Part shown: in pieces, positions 7,944 through 15,040 of the stretch | How the letters are laid out: every line of letters starts with the position of its first letter | Numbering within the stretch: position 1 is the stretch's first letter | NCBI GenBank assembly: GCA_027306915.1 | Contig: DAHUYW010000038.1 | Coordinates: 1 to 38,992 of the forward strand | Origin: Spirochaetales bacterium | GTDB lineage: Bacteria > Spirochaetota > Spirochaetia > DAHUYW01 | DNA: 38,992 nt | Direction: 5' to 3' | Position numbers and translations under genes: made by a program | Notes under the pieces: generated by a model | What the model was told of the DNA's origin: nothing | What the model saw: only the letters and a program-made list of their open reading frames with translations | The model's database searches: none

Positions 7944-8468
7944 ATGTACGAGCGATCGATGTTCGACATCGGCAAGGCGATGGACGAGATCTTCAACGCC
8001 GCCCAGAGCTTCTCCGAGGCATTCCGAGACAACTTCAAACCGGGCGAGCACGGGTTCATGGAGCACGGACCTTGGGGATGGTGGAAGGAGAACGTGGATT
8101 TCTACCCCGCGTTTCAGTATCCGCCGGCCAATGTCTATGTCACCCCTGACAAGCATCTGGTCTTCGAGTTCGCCCTTGCAGGGTTTGACGAAGGCGGTGT
8201 CGATCTCAAGTTCCAGGGCGACTACCTGGTCTTGAGCGCGCGCGTCCCTGCCGATCTCGCCGATCGGGAAGGGCTGCGCTACTTCAAGCGCCGGCTGAAG
8301 CTCCGCGACATCGAAGGGCAGCGCTACTACGCGCCTTCCGACAAGTTCGACCAGCAGGCCGTGAAGGCCGTGTTCAAGAACGGGATTCTCAAGGTGGATC
8401 TCCCTCCGAATGAAGAGCTCAAGGGAGGCGAAGGGATTCGGATCGAGATTGTGAAGGAGGGCGAGTGA
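7944..8468 (+). CDS. hsp20: Small heat-shock protein, Hsp20/alpha-crystallin family
   Basis: Small heat-shock proteins form oligomers that hold unfolding proteins for ATP-dependent refolding. The 174-residue product has an aromatic- and Gly-rich N-terminal arm (1 to about 62), an alpha-crystallin domain (about 65-160) with PPANVYVTPDKHLVFEFALAGF and the hallmark KAVFKNGILKVDLP near its end, and a C-terminal IEI anchor of the I-x-I type. The ATG at 7944 has a GAGGG Shine-Dalgarno 7 nt upstream; an upstream in-frame extension is ignored because it spans the leader. Transcription is predicted from the sigma-54 promoter at 7819. The stop codon overlaps the next start by one base (TGATG), linking it to the micro-membrane protein. 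The KRRLKLRDIEGQRYYAPSDKF stretch is somewhat divergent from classical members. Confidence 0.93.
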   Translation: MYERSMFDIGKAMDEIFNAAQSFSEAFRDNFKPGEHGFMEHGPWGWWKENVDFYPAFQYPPANVYVTPDKHLVFEFALAGFDEGGVDLKFQGDYLVLSARVPADLADREGLRYFKRRLKLRDIEGQRYYAPSDKFDQQAVKAVFKNGILKVDLPPNEELKGGEGIRIEIVKEGE

Positions 8469-8617
8469 TGATCTTCTGGCTTCTCGTCGGAGTGGTGTTG
8501 GGCTACTTCTTTAAGCCGCAGATCGACAAGCTGGTCATCAAGATCGTCCGGGCAATTCGCTCGAATGCCGAGCGGACGAAGTTTCGCGAGCAGCAAGATC
8601 GCGACGACCGCTTCTAA
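8468..8617 (+). CDS. 49-residue predicted single-pass membrane protein coupled to hsp20
   Basis: The frame runs from ATG 8468 to TAA 8617 and begins MIFWLLVGVVLGYFFKPQID. It has one membrane segment (about 2-15), then a basic amphipathic region (KLVIKIVRAIRSNAERTKFREQQ) and a charged DRDDRF end, predicting N-out or membrane-anchored topology with a cytoplasmic basic tail. The start overlaps the hsp20 stop by one base, a strong sign of translational coupling, and a strong terminator follows 20 bases later, so it is the second and last gene of the hsp20 unit. I do not recognise the family. Its job may relate to protecting or tethering to membranes during stress, but that is inference from position only. 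Confidence 0.75.
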   Translation: MIFWLLVGVVLGYFFKPQIDKLVIKIVRAIRSNAERTKFREQQDRDDRF

Positions 8618-8637
8618 ACCGAAAAGCGGCTAAACCT

Positions 8638-8675
8638 GGGGCGCGGGGGCCGAAAGGCTCCGCGCCCCTTTTTTT
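8638..8675 (+). terminator. Rho-independent terminator of the hsp20 unit
   Basis: GGGGCGCGG (8638-8646) pairs perfectly with CCGCGCCCC (8660-8668); the inner GGGCC/GGCT region can extend pairing around a GAAA-like loop. A run of seven T (8669-8675) follows. Textbook intrinsic terminator. Confidence 0.95.
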
Positions 8676-8868
8676 CGTGCCCTTTTGCTGGTGCGGCGGC
8701 TGTCGCTGACCTCCCCCCCCACGGCCCCTCGCCGTGTCGGCGCGCCGTCCCGGCCCTACCGCCGGAGCCCGCCCACGTTCGTCGGCGCACAGCCCGCCGC
8801 CCGCAATCGCGCCCAGATCGCCCGCCGCGGCCCGCTGCCCCCAGGAAGCTGCGCAGTCGCTCCAAATC
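8676..8868. other. GC-rich spacer without recognisable gene
   Basis: About 190 bases between the hsp20 terminator and the tRNA-Leu promoter, with C-runs and no convincing coding frame, repeat or RNA structure. Confidence 0.4.
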
Positions 8869-8897
8869 TTGACACCCCGTCCGATCCTGCGTAGGAT
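8869..8897 (+). promoter_or_regulatory. Sigma-70 promoter of tRNA-Leu
   Basis: TTGACA (8869-8874), 17-bp spacer, TAGGAT (8892-8897). Predicted start about 8904, 18 nt before the mature tRNA 5' end. Confidence 0.82.
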
Positions 8898-8921
8898 TAT
8901 GAGGCTTCCGTGACACCATTT

Positions 8922-9005
8922 GCCCGGATGGTGAAATTGGTAGACACGCTAGATTCAGGGTCTAGTGGGGGTTCCCCCGTGGAGGTTCAAGTCCTCTTCC
9001 GGGCA
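8922..9005 (+). tRNA. tRNA-Leu (anticodon CAG)
   Basis: An 84-base class II tRNA. Acceptor GCCCGGA (8922-8928) pairs with TCCGGGC near the 3' end, with discriminator A9005. The D arm contains AAATTGGTAGACAC, the anticodon arm is CTAGA-TTCAGGG-TCTAG with CAG anticodon (reads CUG), a long variable arm (TGGGGGTTCCCCCG) follows, and the T arm is GAGGTTCAAGTCCTC. CCA is not encoded. Confidence 0.97.
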
Positions 9006-9279
9006 TCGGTCTCCTGTACACGTACGCAGCACCGCGTCCTGTCGAAATTGCGAATTCCTAATCGCCATCTTCTCCTTACCAGGGGCGCTCAAGAAGCAAA
9101 GGAACGCGCTGTCACCTAATGTCGATTTCCCTGGATGACCTCACAAGGGGATCTCCTTGCGTAAGGAACGCTCGATGGATCGTCGTCGATCGGGAAGGAG
9201 GATCCGAATTCCAGCCGCTGCCCCGAGCGACGCGGGCGCCGACTGACGAAGGACTGCCCTCGGGAGCAAGGACCCTCTC
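9006..9279. other. Spacer between tRNA-Leu and the SBD-HNH gene
   Basis: About 270 bases with no convincing gene. I looked for a repeat of the tRNA 3' end that could mark an attachment site and saw none. No clear T-run terminator after the tRNA. Confidence 0.35.
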
Positions 9280-10171
9280 TCACGCCGGGCCCAACTCTCG
9301 CGCGGGCGGATGAAACACTTCCTTCACGTGCCACGCAACGAAGCCATCGTCGGGTCGATAGGCTCGGCGAACGGGCGGCGAAAGCTCCCGGCCGTGGAAA
9401 TCGGTCACCACATGGTTGAACATCGCGGAGCCAGTCGCCGCCTCGGAGACGACGATCCGAAGATCACTCGTAAATCCGATGATCCCACGATCGAAGAGCT
9501 TGTGGTGCAGCGAACACAGGGCGACTCCGTTCGGATTGGTGTCGGGACCGCCGGCCTGATGCCACTTGATGTGAGCGGCCTCGACTCCTACCAGGTTCTG
9601 GCCGATGCGGGCTAGAAATCCACAGATCGCGCATTGCCATTCGTAGGCGCGAAGAACGGCCTCTCGGAAAGTGGGATCCCGGCTCTGCGGCCTATGGCCG
9701 GCCGCAACGGTGAGAACGTCGGGGTCAATACCCACCGCCTGGAGGATGTCTTCGTGGATCGAGTCCGGAAAGTTGCGGTTCAGGAGCTCCGCGATCGTCT
9801 CCGATGCGACACGCGGGTCTTGCAGGCTCTTGAAATAGTCTTCCGTAAGCCCGCCCTTGGCGCCGGCGTCGAAAAGCTCGCGACTGGATATGTCTGTCGA
9901 GCCCGTTCCCGCCCGTGGGATGTCGATGTTGCGGATTTCCCAGAAGCCATCGCCATAGAGGTGCCAGAAGGGGAGCTCGGGATGGTACGATTTCCGGTAG
10001 GGACCGAAGTCGATTAGGAGCTGCCTCAAGGGGCCTTCGATTTTCTCGTAGGGCAACAGCCGAGGGCTGCCCACCAGATACTGTCCAATGACGTAGAGTA
10101 AAAGGAGCGGCTTGTGAGGGGCGCGCTCGCCGCCACGCCTTCAGCTGGCCAACGTCGTCAACGATTCCCAT
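9280..10171 (-). pseudogene. Frameshifted SBD-HNH type IV restriction endonuclease (phosphorothioate-DNA targeting family)
   Basis: The downstream frame (from about 10130 to 9280) encodes a sulfur-binding-domain signature, RKSYHPELPFWHL then DGFWEI, and the FPDSIHEDIL-AVGI segment of ScoMcrA-type proteins. A C-terminal HNH domain follows with CAIC, AAHIKW, NGVALC and HHKLFD, so zinc and catalytic positions look intact. The N-terminus is split: ATG 10171 opens MGIVDDVGQLKAWRR, then the RAPHKPLLLLYVIGQYL helix typical of the family continues in another frame (GGERAPHKPLLLL). The frame break lies near 10128-10136. Either one base was gained (or two lost), or it is a sequencing error. A GTG at 10074 could start a shorter product missing that helix. 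No dnd modification genes are in the window. Beside tRNA-Leu, it looks like an acquired defence gene. Confidence 0.8.
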
Positions 10172-10234
10172 GGTGGCCCGGGGCCATTCTACTACGGACC
10201 CCGGCCGTGCGGAACGGTCGGCGGCGCTCGGAGG

Positions 10235-10543
10235 TCACTCGCTCACCCTCACGTCGATGAACCAGGTACCTAGAGAAAAGACCGTGATGATCGTCGCGAG
10301 GAGCCCGGAAAGCGGATGTCGGCGCAAGAGAAGGATGGCCGCGGCGAGCGCGCTGCCCCCCACGAGGACGAGGAGGGCGAGACCGGGGATGAGGAAGCTC
10401 GTGAAGAGCGAGCCCCGCAGCTGCTCGGGCGGTGGGGCGTTGATGCCGGCCGCGAGCGCCCCTCCGCCGGCGATCGCAGTGAGCGCGAGAAAGGCGGTGA
10501 GGACTATCAGCACGATTCGGGCGACTTCGCGCAGCTTCTTCAT
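10235..10543 (-). CDS. Small multi-pass membrane protein, unknown function
   Basis: 102 residues from ATG 10543, with GGAGGG 8 nt upstream. The start MKKLREVAR is basic, followed by three predicted membrane segments (about 8-31, 46-68 and 78-97) and a short polar end (DVRVSE). Ala/Leu/Gly-rich helices with no recognised motif. It reads away from the PAS gene and toward the SBD-HNH pseudogene. The strong Shine-Dalgarno and hydrophobic periodicity argue for a real gene; I cannot name a family. Confidence 0.65.
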   Translation of the reverse strand: MKKLREVARIVLIVLTAFLALTAIAGGGALAAGINAPPPEQLRGSLFTSFLIPGLALLVLVGGSALAAAILLLRRHPLSGLLATIITVFSLGTWFIDVRVSE

Positions 10544-10906
10544 GTTTCTACCCTCCGCGAGGCGCCGTACACGACGATCTCCGCGTGCGCGTGCGGTATG
10601 GCTGTCAGGGACTTTCTTTATGCATTGGGGCAGCGTTCGTTCGATCGCCCCCTTGAATCCTACCCGTCGGGTGCGCCGCGCGCAAGTGAATGCGTGCAAG
10701 GCAGCACCCTTCGAGCATCGCGACTGAACCGCATCCTTCGATTCCCCCAGCGGTGTTGATGGCTTGTCCTCTTCTCAATCCCGCGGGCATTGACCGATCG
10801 CATTACGCATTCGATACTTATTCTATCGAGTCGAAAGCCGCGGCGAAGGAAGGGCTCCTCTGGATCTGAGGGTCGGGGGGCTTCTCCGCCGGGGAGGGTG
10901 CGGACC
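10544..10906. other. Divergent intergenic region
   Basis: About 360 bases between the small membrane protein (minus) and the PAS protein (plus). It holds the PAS gene promoter (10790-10818) and leader. No clear minus-strand promoter and no extra gene were found. Confidence 0.4.
10790..10818 (+). promoter_or_regulatory. Candidate promoter of the PAS-domain gene
   Basis: TTGACC (10790-10795), 17-bp spacer, GATACT (10813-10818; 4 of 6). The leader to ATG 10907 would be about 80 nt. Confidence 0.55.
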
Positions 10907-11413
10907 ATGGCGAAGACGATTTGTGCATGGTGCGGAGACCTTCTTGATGGGGGCCCTGGCGCGATCAGCCACGGGCTCTGTCCATCGTGCTCGAAGGGCC
11001 TGCTTTCCGAGCAGAGGTCGAACCTCGGGCGCTTCCTCGAGCTTTTCGACGATCCAATCCTCCTCATCGACGGGGAGCGCGAGGTGCTGGCCGGAAACGG
11101 AAGCCTTCGCAGGCTCCTGGGCACTGAGGACGGACAGCTCGAGAATCACACCTTCGGCGAGCTCTTCGGCTGCCTCCACGCCCTCCCGCCGCACGCCTGC
11201 GGTGACGACGAGCCGTGCGCGGAGTGCGCGGTCCGAGCCTCGGTAGCCAAAACCCTCGCGACCGGGCAGGGCGTGATCGGAGCCGCGGCTGCCTTGAGCC
11301 GGGCGGGGGGCGAAGAGCTGCGGCTGCGCTTCACCACCGAGCGGGTCGGCGAGGCGCTCTTCCTGCGAATCGACGGCATCGCCGGCGCCGCCGGAATGCG
11401 CAAGGTCCTCTAG
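10907..11413 (+). CDS. Cys-rich zinc-ribbon plus PAS-like domain protein
   Basis: 168 residues from ATG 10907; the GGGGAGGG about 10 nt upstream is a plausible Shine-Dalgarno. An N-terminal zinc-ribbon-like part has CAWC (6-9) and CPSC (about 28-31). A PAS-like fold follows (RFLELFDDPILLIDGEREVLAGNGSLRRLLG, about 44-74), with a second Cys cluster HACGDDEPCAECAVR (about 110-124) and ending strands ELRLRFTTERVGEALFLRIDGI. There is no kinase, cyclase or DNA-binding domain, so it would be a single-domain sensor or an adaptor. Clustered Cys suggests a redox or metal input (inference). It has its own predicted promoter and stands alone. Confidence 0.75.
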   Translation: MAKTICAWCGDLLDGGPGAISHGLCPSCSKGLLSEQRSNLGRFLELFDDPILLIDGEREVLAGNGSLRRLLGTEDGQLENHTFGELFGCLHALPPHACGDDEPCAECAVRASVAKTLATGQGVIGAAAALSRAGGEELRLRFTTERVGEALFLRIDGIAGAAGMRKVL

Positions 11414-11470
11414 CGTCCTACCTGCCACGAGCGACAAGTCGGTCGCCGTTGGGCGAGGCGGGCTTCGGTC

Positions 11471-11499
11471 TTGACTTTCACCGATTTTAATCATATGAT
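11471..11499 (+). promoter_or_regulatory. Strong sigma-70 promoter of the SDR gene
   Basis: TTGACT (11471-11476), exactly 17 bp, TATGAT (11494-11499). Start point about 11506; leader about 26 nt with AAGGAGG. Confidence 0.85.
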
Positions 11500-11531
11500 T
11501 GAATCGGTTGTTTTTCAAGGAGGAAGTGGTT

Positions 11532-12404
11532 ATGGGCGACAGTCAACGAGAGTCGGAACGCGCCAGGGCGGTCCTCGTCCCCGGGTGCTCGTCGGGGATC
11601 GGACGGGCGGTCGCGCTCTACCTCGCCAGGCGCGCGGTCGTGGTCTTCGCGACCGTGCGGAAGGAGGCGAACGCAGCGGAGCTGCGCGGGCTCGGGATAC
11701 CCGACCTGGTGCCGATCTGCCCGCTCGACCTGGCGCGCCTCGAGCAGATTCCGAGGGTGCGCGCGGAGGTCGAGGGGGAGCTCGAGCGGAGAAAGCTGCC
11801 GGGACTGGCGGCGATCGTCAACAACGCGGGCGGCGGCTCGATCGCGCCGATCGAGCTCATGGAGCTTTCCGGGCTCCAGGGTGAGCTCTCCGCCCGGATC
11901 CTGGGACCCGTCGCGCTCCTGCAGGCCTTTCTCCCCTCCATCCGCAGAGCTTCGGGCCGAATCATCTGGATCACGACCCCGGGGCTCCTCCCCATCCCCT
12001 ACGTCTCGAGCATCCACGCCTGTGACTTTGCCGCAAACTGCCTCGCGCGCACCTTAAGGCTCGAGCTCGCTCCTTGGAGGATCCCCACGGTGATGATTCG
12101 CTGCGGGGGGATTCAGACCCCCTCGCCGGAACGGACGGCCCGTGAGGCGGCCGCAGCACTGAAGGGGTGGTCCGAGGAGGCTCGCAGCCTTTACGGCGAG
12201 AGGATGACTGCCGAGCTCGAGAGCCTGTCGGGGTTCGACCGCAAGCGAAGCGACCCGGATCTGGTCGCGGCCGCAGTCTACCGGGCCCTCGTCGCCCCCC
12301 GGCCTCGCAGCCGCTATCAGGTCGGCCACCTGTCGCGCGCCGCACAGCTCGCCGAGCTCCTTCCCCAGACGGTGGTCGATCGCTTCATGGGCCGCGGGCG
12401 GTAG
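11532..12404 (+). CDS. SDR-fold protein lacking the YxxxK catalytic pair
   Basis: 290 residues from ATG 11532, with perfect AAGGAGG 7 nt upstream. The Rossmann nucleotide-binding motif is GCSSGIG (18-24), the family NNAG is at 97-100, and the strand-5 motif reads IIWITTPG (about 144-151) where a Ser is usual. Where YxxSK should lie, before FAANCLARTLRLEL, the sequence is IHACD (161-165), so both Tyr and Lys appear replaced; Y157 is four residues too early and is followed by Ile, not Lys, at +4. The C-terminal part resembles retinol-dehydrogenase-like SDRs. It may bind NAD(P) without acting as a normal dehydrogenase. It has its own strong promoter and no operon partner. Confidence 0.8.
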   Translation: MGDSQRESERARAVLVPGCSSGIGRAVALYLARRAVVVFATVRKEANAAELRGLGIPDLVPICPLDLARLEQIPRVRAEVEGELERRKLPGLAAIVNNAGGGSIAPIELMELSGLQGELSARILGPVALLQAFLPSIRRASGRIIWITTPGLLPIPYVSSIHACDFAANCLARTLRLELAPWRIPTVMIRCGGIQTPSPERTAREAAAALKGWSEEARSLYGERMTAELESLSGFDRKRSDPDLVAAAVYRALVAPRPRSRYQVGHLSRAAQLAELLPQTVVDRFMGRGR

Positions 12405-12554
12405 GAAGGCGAGAAGCGGCTTCTCGAGCAGATCGTATCCTGCAGCTCAAGGAAGGCAGTTACCGTTGCAGATCGGCGGCCAAGGATTGGGCACGACCCG
12501 CATCTGCCGCCGCCGGCCGCTGAATTGACAGTTGCTGAGGCCTCTCCATTTTCC
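12405..12554. other. Spacer after the SDR gene with a small hairpin
   Basis: CGAGAAG (12410-12416) pairs with CTTCTCG (12420-12426) just after the SDR stop; no T-run follows, so terminator function is weakly supported. Nothing else is seen before the sugar operon promoter. Confidence 0.35.
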
Positions 12555-12583
12555 TTGCAAATTTTGCCCAGTCGGGGTAAAAT
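12555..12583 (+). promoter_or_regulatory. Promoter of the sugar ABC importer operon
   Basis: TTGCAA (12555-12560), 17-bp spacer, TAAAAT (12578-12583). Start point about 12590, inside the LacI-type operator, giving a 69-nt leader. Confidence 0.8.
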
Positions 12584-12587
12584 CAAT

Positions 12588-12599
12588 GCAAACGGTTGC
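12588..12599 (+). promoter_or_regulatory. LacI/GalR-type operator at the importer promoter
   Basis: GCAAACGGTTGC is a near-perfect palindrome around a central CG, the hallmark of LacI-family operators, and spans the predicted start point. The LacI-family regulator is encoded at the end of the same operon, so autoregulated repression is the simplest reading. Confidence 0.78.
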
Positions 12600-12610
12600 C
12601 CATTCAGCCG

Positions 12611-12626
12611 TGCAAATGAGGTGCCA
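12611..12626 (-). promoter_or_regulatory. Sigma-54-like promoter on the antisense strand of the importer leader
   Basis: The minus strand reads TGGCACCTCATTTGCA, with GG-N10-GC spacing and a perfect TTGCA. Transcription would run leftward from about 12600, at the edge of the LacI operator, antisense to the 3' end of the SDR gene. No minus-strand gene is convincing downstream, so it may be fortuitous, drive an antisense RNA, or be a silent RpoN site. Confidence 0.4.
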
Positions 12627-12658
12627 CGGTCATCGTGGTGCGACCTAAGGAGGAAGAT

Positions 12659-13891
12659 GTGAAGAAGGTGCTCTTAGTCCTCTCCATGTTCGCGCTGGCC
12701 ACGTTCGCAGCGTTCGCGACCGGGAGCCAGGAGCCGAAGGCTGCCGGTCCCGTGAGCCTATCCATGTGGACCCAGGAAAGCGAGAACGAGAACTCCTATC
12801 AGTATGTGCAGAGCTTGATCGCAGGCTACGTGAAAGATCACCCGACCGTGACCATCCATTTGCTCCAGAAGAATACCGAGGCCCTCCGGCAGGACTTCTT
12901 GACGGCAAGCCTCGCGGGGCAGGCGCCCGATTTCCTCTGGACCGTGAGCGATCATGCCGGACCCTTTACCGCGGCCGGAGTCATCCAGCCGGTCGGCAAG
13001 CTGTTCGATCTCTCGAAGTACGTTTCGTCGGCGGTCGATGCCGTCAGGCTGGACGGCCAGGAGTGGGGCGTTCCCATCTCCAACGGCAACGAGCTGATGC
13101 TTTTGTACAACAAGTCACTCGTCCCCACCCCGCCGCAGAATACCGACGAGCTCATCAAGATGGGCAAGGAGCTGACGAAGGACGGAGTTTACGGCCTCGT
13201 CTTCAATCAGGTCGAGCCCTTCTGGCTGGTGCCCTGGCTTGGCGGCTTCGGAGGCAAGGTCTTCGCCGAAGACGGCAAGACTCCGACGCTGAACACGCCC
13301 CAGATGGTGAGCACCCTCCAGTTCCTGTATGACCTCAAGTACAAGTACCAGATCATTCCGAAGGAGAGCGACTACGCAGCGATGGACTCCCTCTTCAAGA
13401 CCGGCAAGGCGGCGATGATCATCAACGGGGACTGGTCGCTCGGCGAGTATCAGAAGCTTCTTGGCGACAAGCTCGGCGTGGCGAGGATTCCGAAGGTGAG
13501 CGCCACCGGCATGTGGCCTGCGCCCTACACCAGCGGGAAGTTCTTCATGCTCTCCAAAGACCTCGCAGGCGAAAAGCTCGCCATCGTGAAGGACTTCATC
13601 AACTGGGCGACCGACAAGGACAATCAGCTCACCATGGTGAAGGATCTCGCCCGCCTTCCCGCCCTGAAGGTGGCCTTAAGCGATCCTCTCATCACGAGCG
13701 ACCCGATTCTCAAGGGCGCGGCCGAGCAGATGACGGTCGGCACTCCGATGCCGATCGTGGTTCAGATGCGCGCCGTGTGGGACGCCATGAAGCCGGAGAT
13801 GAACGCGGTTCTTTCGAACAGCGAGAGCCCGGCTGCGGCTGCGGCAAAGATGCAGCAAGCTGCGGTCACCGGCATCCAGAATATGCACTAG
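12659..13891 (+). CDS. Sugar ABC transporter substrate-binding protein (family 1, maltose-type)
   Basis: 410 residues from GTG 12659 with AAGGAGG 5 nt upstream. A signal peptide (KKVLLVLSMFALATFAAFA) ends before TGSQEPKAAG; there is no lipobox Cys, as in many Treponema and Spirochaeta binding proteins. Mature features fit the SBP family 1: VSLSMWTQESENENSYQYVQ, APDFLWTVSDHAGPFTAAGVIQPV, WGVPISNGNELMLLYNKSL, FKTGKAAMIINGDWSLGEY and PAPYTSGKFFMLSK. It binds the sugar in the periplasm and passes it to the two permeases downstream. Substrate cannot be fixed from sequence; a di- or oligosaccharide is likely. First gene of a LacI-controlled operon. Confidence 0.93.
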   Translation: MKKVLLVLSMFALATFAAFATGSQEPKAAGPVSLSMWTQESENENSYQYVQSLIAGYVKDHPTVTIHLLQKNTEALRQDFLTASLAGQAPDFLWTVSDHAGPFTAAGVIQPVGKLFDLSKYVSSAVDAVRLDGQEWGVPISNGNELMLLYNKSLVPTPPQNTDELIKMGKELTKDGVYGLVFNQVEPFWLVPWLGGFGGKVFAEDGKTPTLNTPQMVSTLQFLYDLKYKYQIIPKESDYAAMDSLFKTGKAAMIINGDWSLGEYQKLLGDKLGVARIPKVSATGMWPAPYTSGKFFMLSKDLAGEKLAIVKDFINWATDKDNQLTMVKDLARLPALKVALSDPLITSDPILKGAAEQMTVGTPMPIVVQMRAVWDAMKPEMNAVLSNSESPAAAAAKMQQAAVTGIQNMH

Positions 13892-13917
13892 GAGCGGCAC
13901 CCGCCCGCACACTTTGA

Positions 13918-13950
13918 GCCGGGGGCGGAAGGTCAACTTCCGCTCTCGGC
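13918..13950 (+). promoter_or_regulatory. Stable intercistronic hairpin between binding protein and permease genes
   Basis: GCCGGGGGCGGAAG (13918-13931) pairs fully with CTTCCGCTCTCGGC (13937-13950), including two G-T wobble pairs, around a GTCAA loop. No T-run follows. Such structures after malE-type genes commonly protect the upstream mRNA from 3' decay and lower permease expression. Confidence 0.7.
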
Positions 13951-13969
13951 CTGCTTCACGGAGGCATCG

Positions 13970-15040
13970 ATGCATTCCCTAACGGCGGACATCGTCCTGC
14001 GAAGCCTTGGTCAGGTCGGCTCGACGGTCCTCGCGATTCTTGCGGGCGTGATTGTTCTCGAGGTAGCCATCTATCTCGTCTTCGGCAAGCTCCTAAAGTA
14101 TCGACACACCCTCCCCTTCATGCTGCTCGCTCCCGCGGCGATCGGGCTTGTTGTGCTCATCGTCTACCCGATCATTTACGAGGTGGTGCTTTCCTTCAGC
14201 AACATGAGCCTCTTTACCTTTCGAAATCCGAAGTTCGGCCTGATCTACGCCGAGCGCAATTTCGGCGACGTTTTCACCCAGCCGGTGCTGAAGCTGGTGC
14301 ACTTCCTTCCGGTTTTTCTCAGGACGGTGCTGTGGACTACCATTCAGGTGACCTTCCATGTGACCCTCGGCATGATCCTTGCGCTGCTCTTGAACCGGCC
14401 CATGAAGCTCCGCGGGCTCTACCGAACCCTGCTCATCGTGCCCTGGGCTATCCCGCAGGTCGTCGCGGTCCTCGCGTGGCGGGGGGAGTTTCAGTTCGAA
14501 TACGGTTTTCTCAACATCGTGTTGCGCGACATCGGACTTCACGGGATCGAGTGGAAGTCGAGTCCCTTCTGGAACTTTGCAGCCATCAACATCACCAATA
14601 TCTGGCTGGGAGTCCCCTTCATGATGGTCATCCTCCTCGGTGGGCTCCAGAGCATCGATCGGACCTACTACGAGGCGGCCGAGATGGACGGCGCCGGTCC
14701 GTGGACCCGCTTTCGCAATGTCACCCTGCCGCTCATAAATCCAGTGCTTACGCCGGCGGTGATCCTCGGGGTCATCTGGACGACGAACAACTTCAACGTC
14801 CCCTACTTCATAAACGAATACAACCTCGAGAGCTCCGAGATCCTGGTCACAGCATTATTCCGGGCCGCCTTCGACTATTCTCGATTCGCCTTTGCGGCGG
14901 CCTTTGCCATAGTGATTTTCCTTATTCTCCTCGTCTTTGCCATCATCTATATTCGGTTCTCCGGCCTTGAGTCCGTCGTGGGGGGTACGATACGGAAGCC
15001 GCTCCCGGCCGGGACTGTGCTTGAGGGGGCGCGGAAATGA
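13970..15040 (+). CDS. Sugar ABC transporter permease, MalF-type
   Basis: 356 residues from ATG 13970 with GGAGG 7 nt upstream. A first membrane segment (about 18-40) precedes the six-helix core typical of family 1 sugar permeases. The cytoplasmic EAA loop is YYEAAEMDGAGPWTRFRNVTLPL (about 230-252), which docks the ATPase. Its stop overlaps the next start (ATGA at 15037-15040), so the two permeases are coupled. The ATP-binding subunit is not in the operon; a shared MsmK/MalK-type ATPase elsewhere is expected, a frequent arrangement. Confidence 0.93.
   Translation: MHSLTADIVLRSLGQVGSTVLAILAGVIVLEVAIYLVFGKLLKYRHTLPFMLLAPAAIGLVVLIVYPIIYEVVLSFSNMSLFTFRNPKFGLIYAERNFGDVFTQPVLKLVHFLPVFLRTVLWTTIQVTFHVTLGMILALLLNRPMKLRGLYRTLLIVPWAIPQVVAVLAWRGEFQFEYGFLNIVLRDIGLHGIEWKSSPFWNFAAINITNIWLGVPFMMVILLGGLQSIDRTYYEAAEMDGAGPWTRFRNVTLPLINPVLTPAVILGVIWTTNNFNVPYFINEYNLESSEILVTALFRAAFDYSRFAFAAAFAIVIFLILLVFAIIYIRFSGLESVVGGTIRKPLPAGTVLEGARK

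Noticed and set aside
8910..9313. Short open frames across and after tRNA-Leu
   Set aside because: They overlap the tRNA or lack Shine-Dalgarno and composition of a gene.
9950..9970. Sigma-54-like TGGCAC-GGC string inside the SBD-HNH gene
   Set aside because: It is the coding sequence for the conserved FWHLYGD segment and lacks TTGC.
12410..12426. Hairpin after the SDR gene as an intrinsic terminator
   Set aside because: Only 7 bp and no T-run; left as a weak structure.
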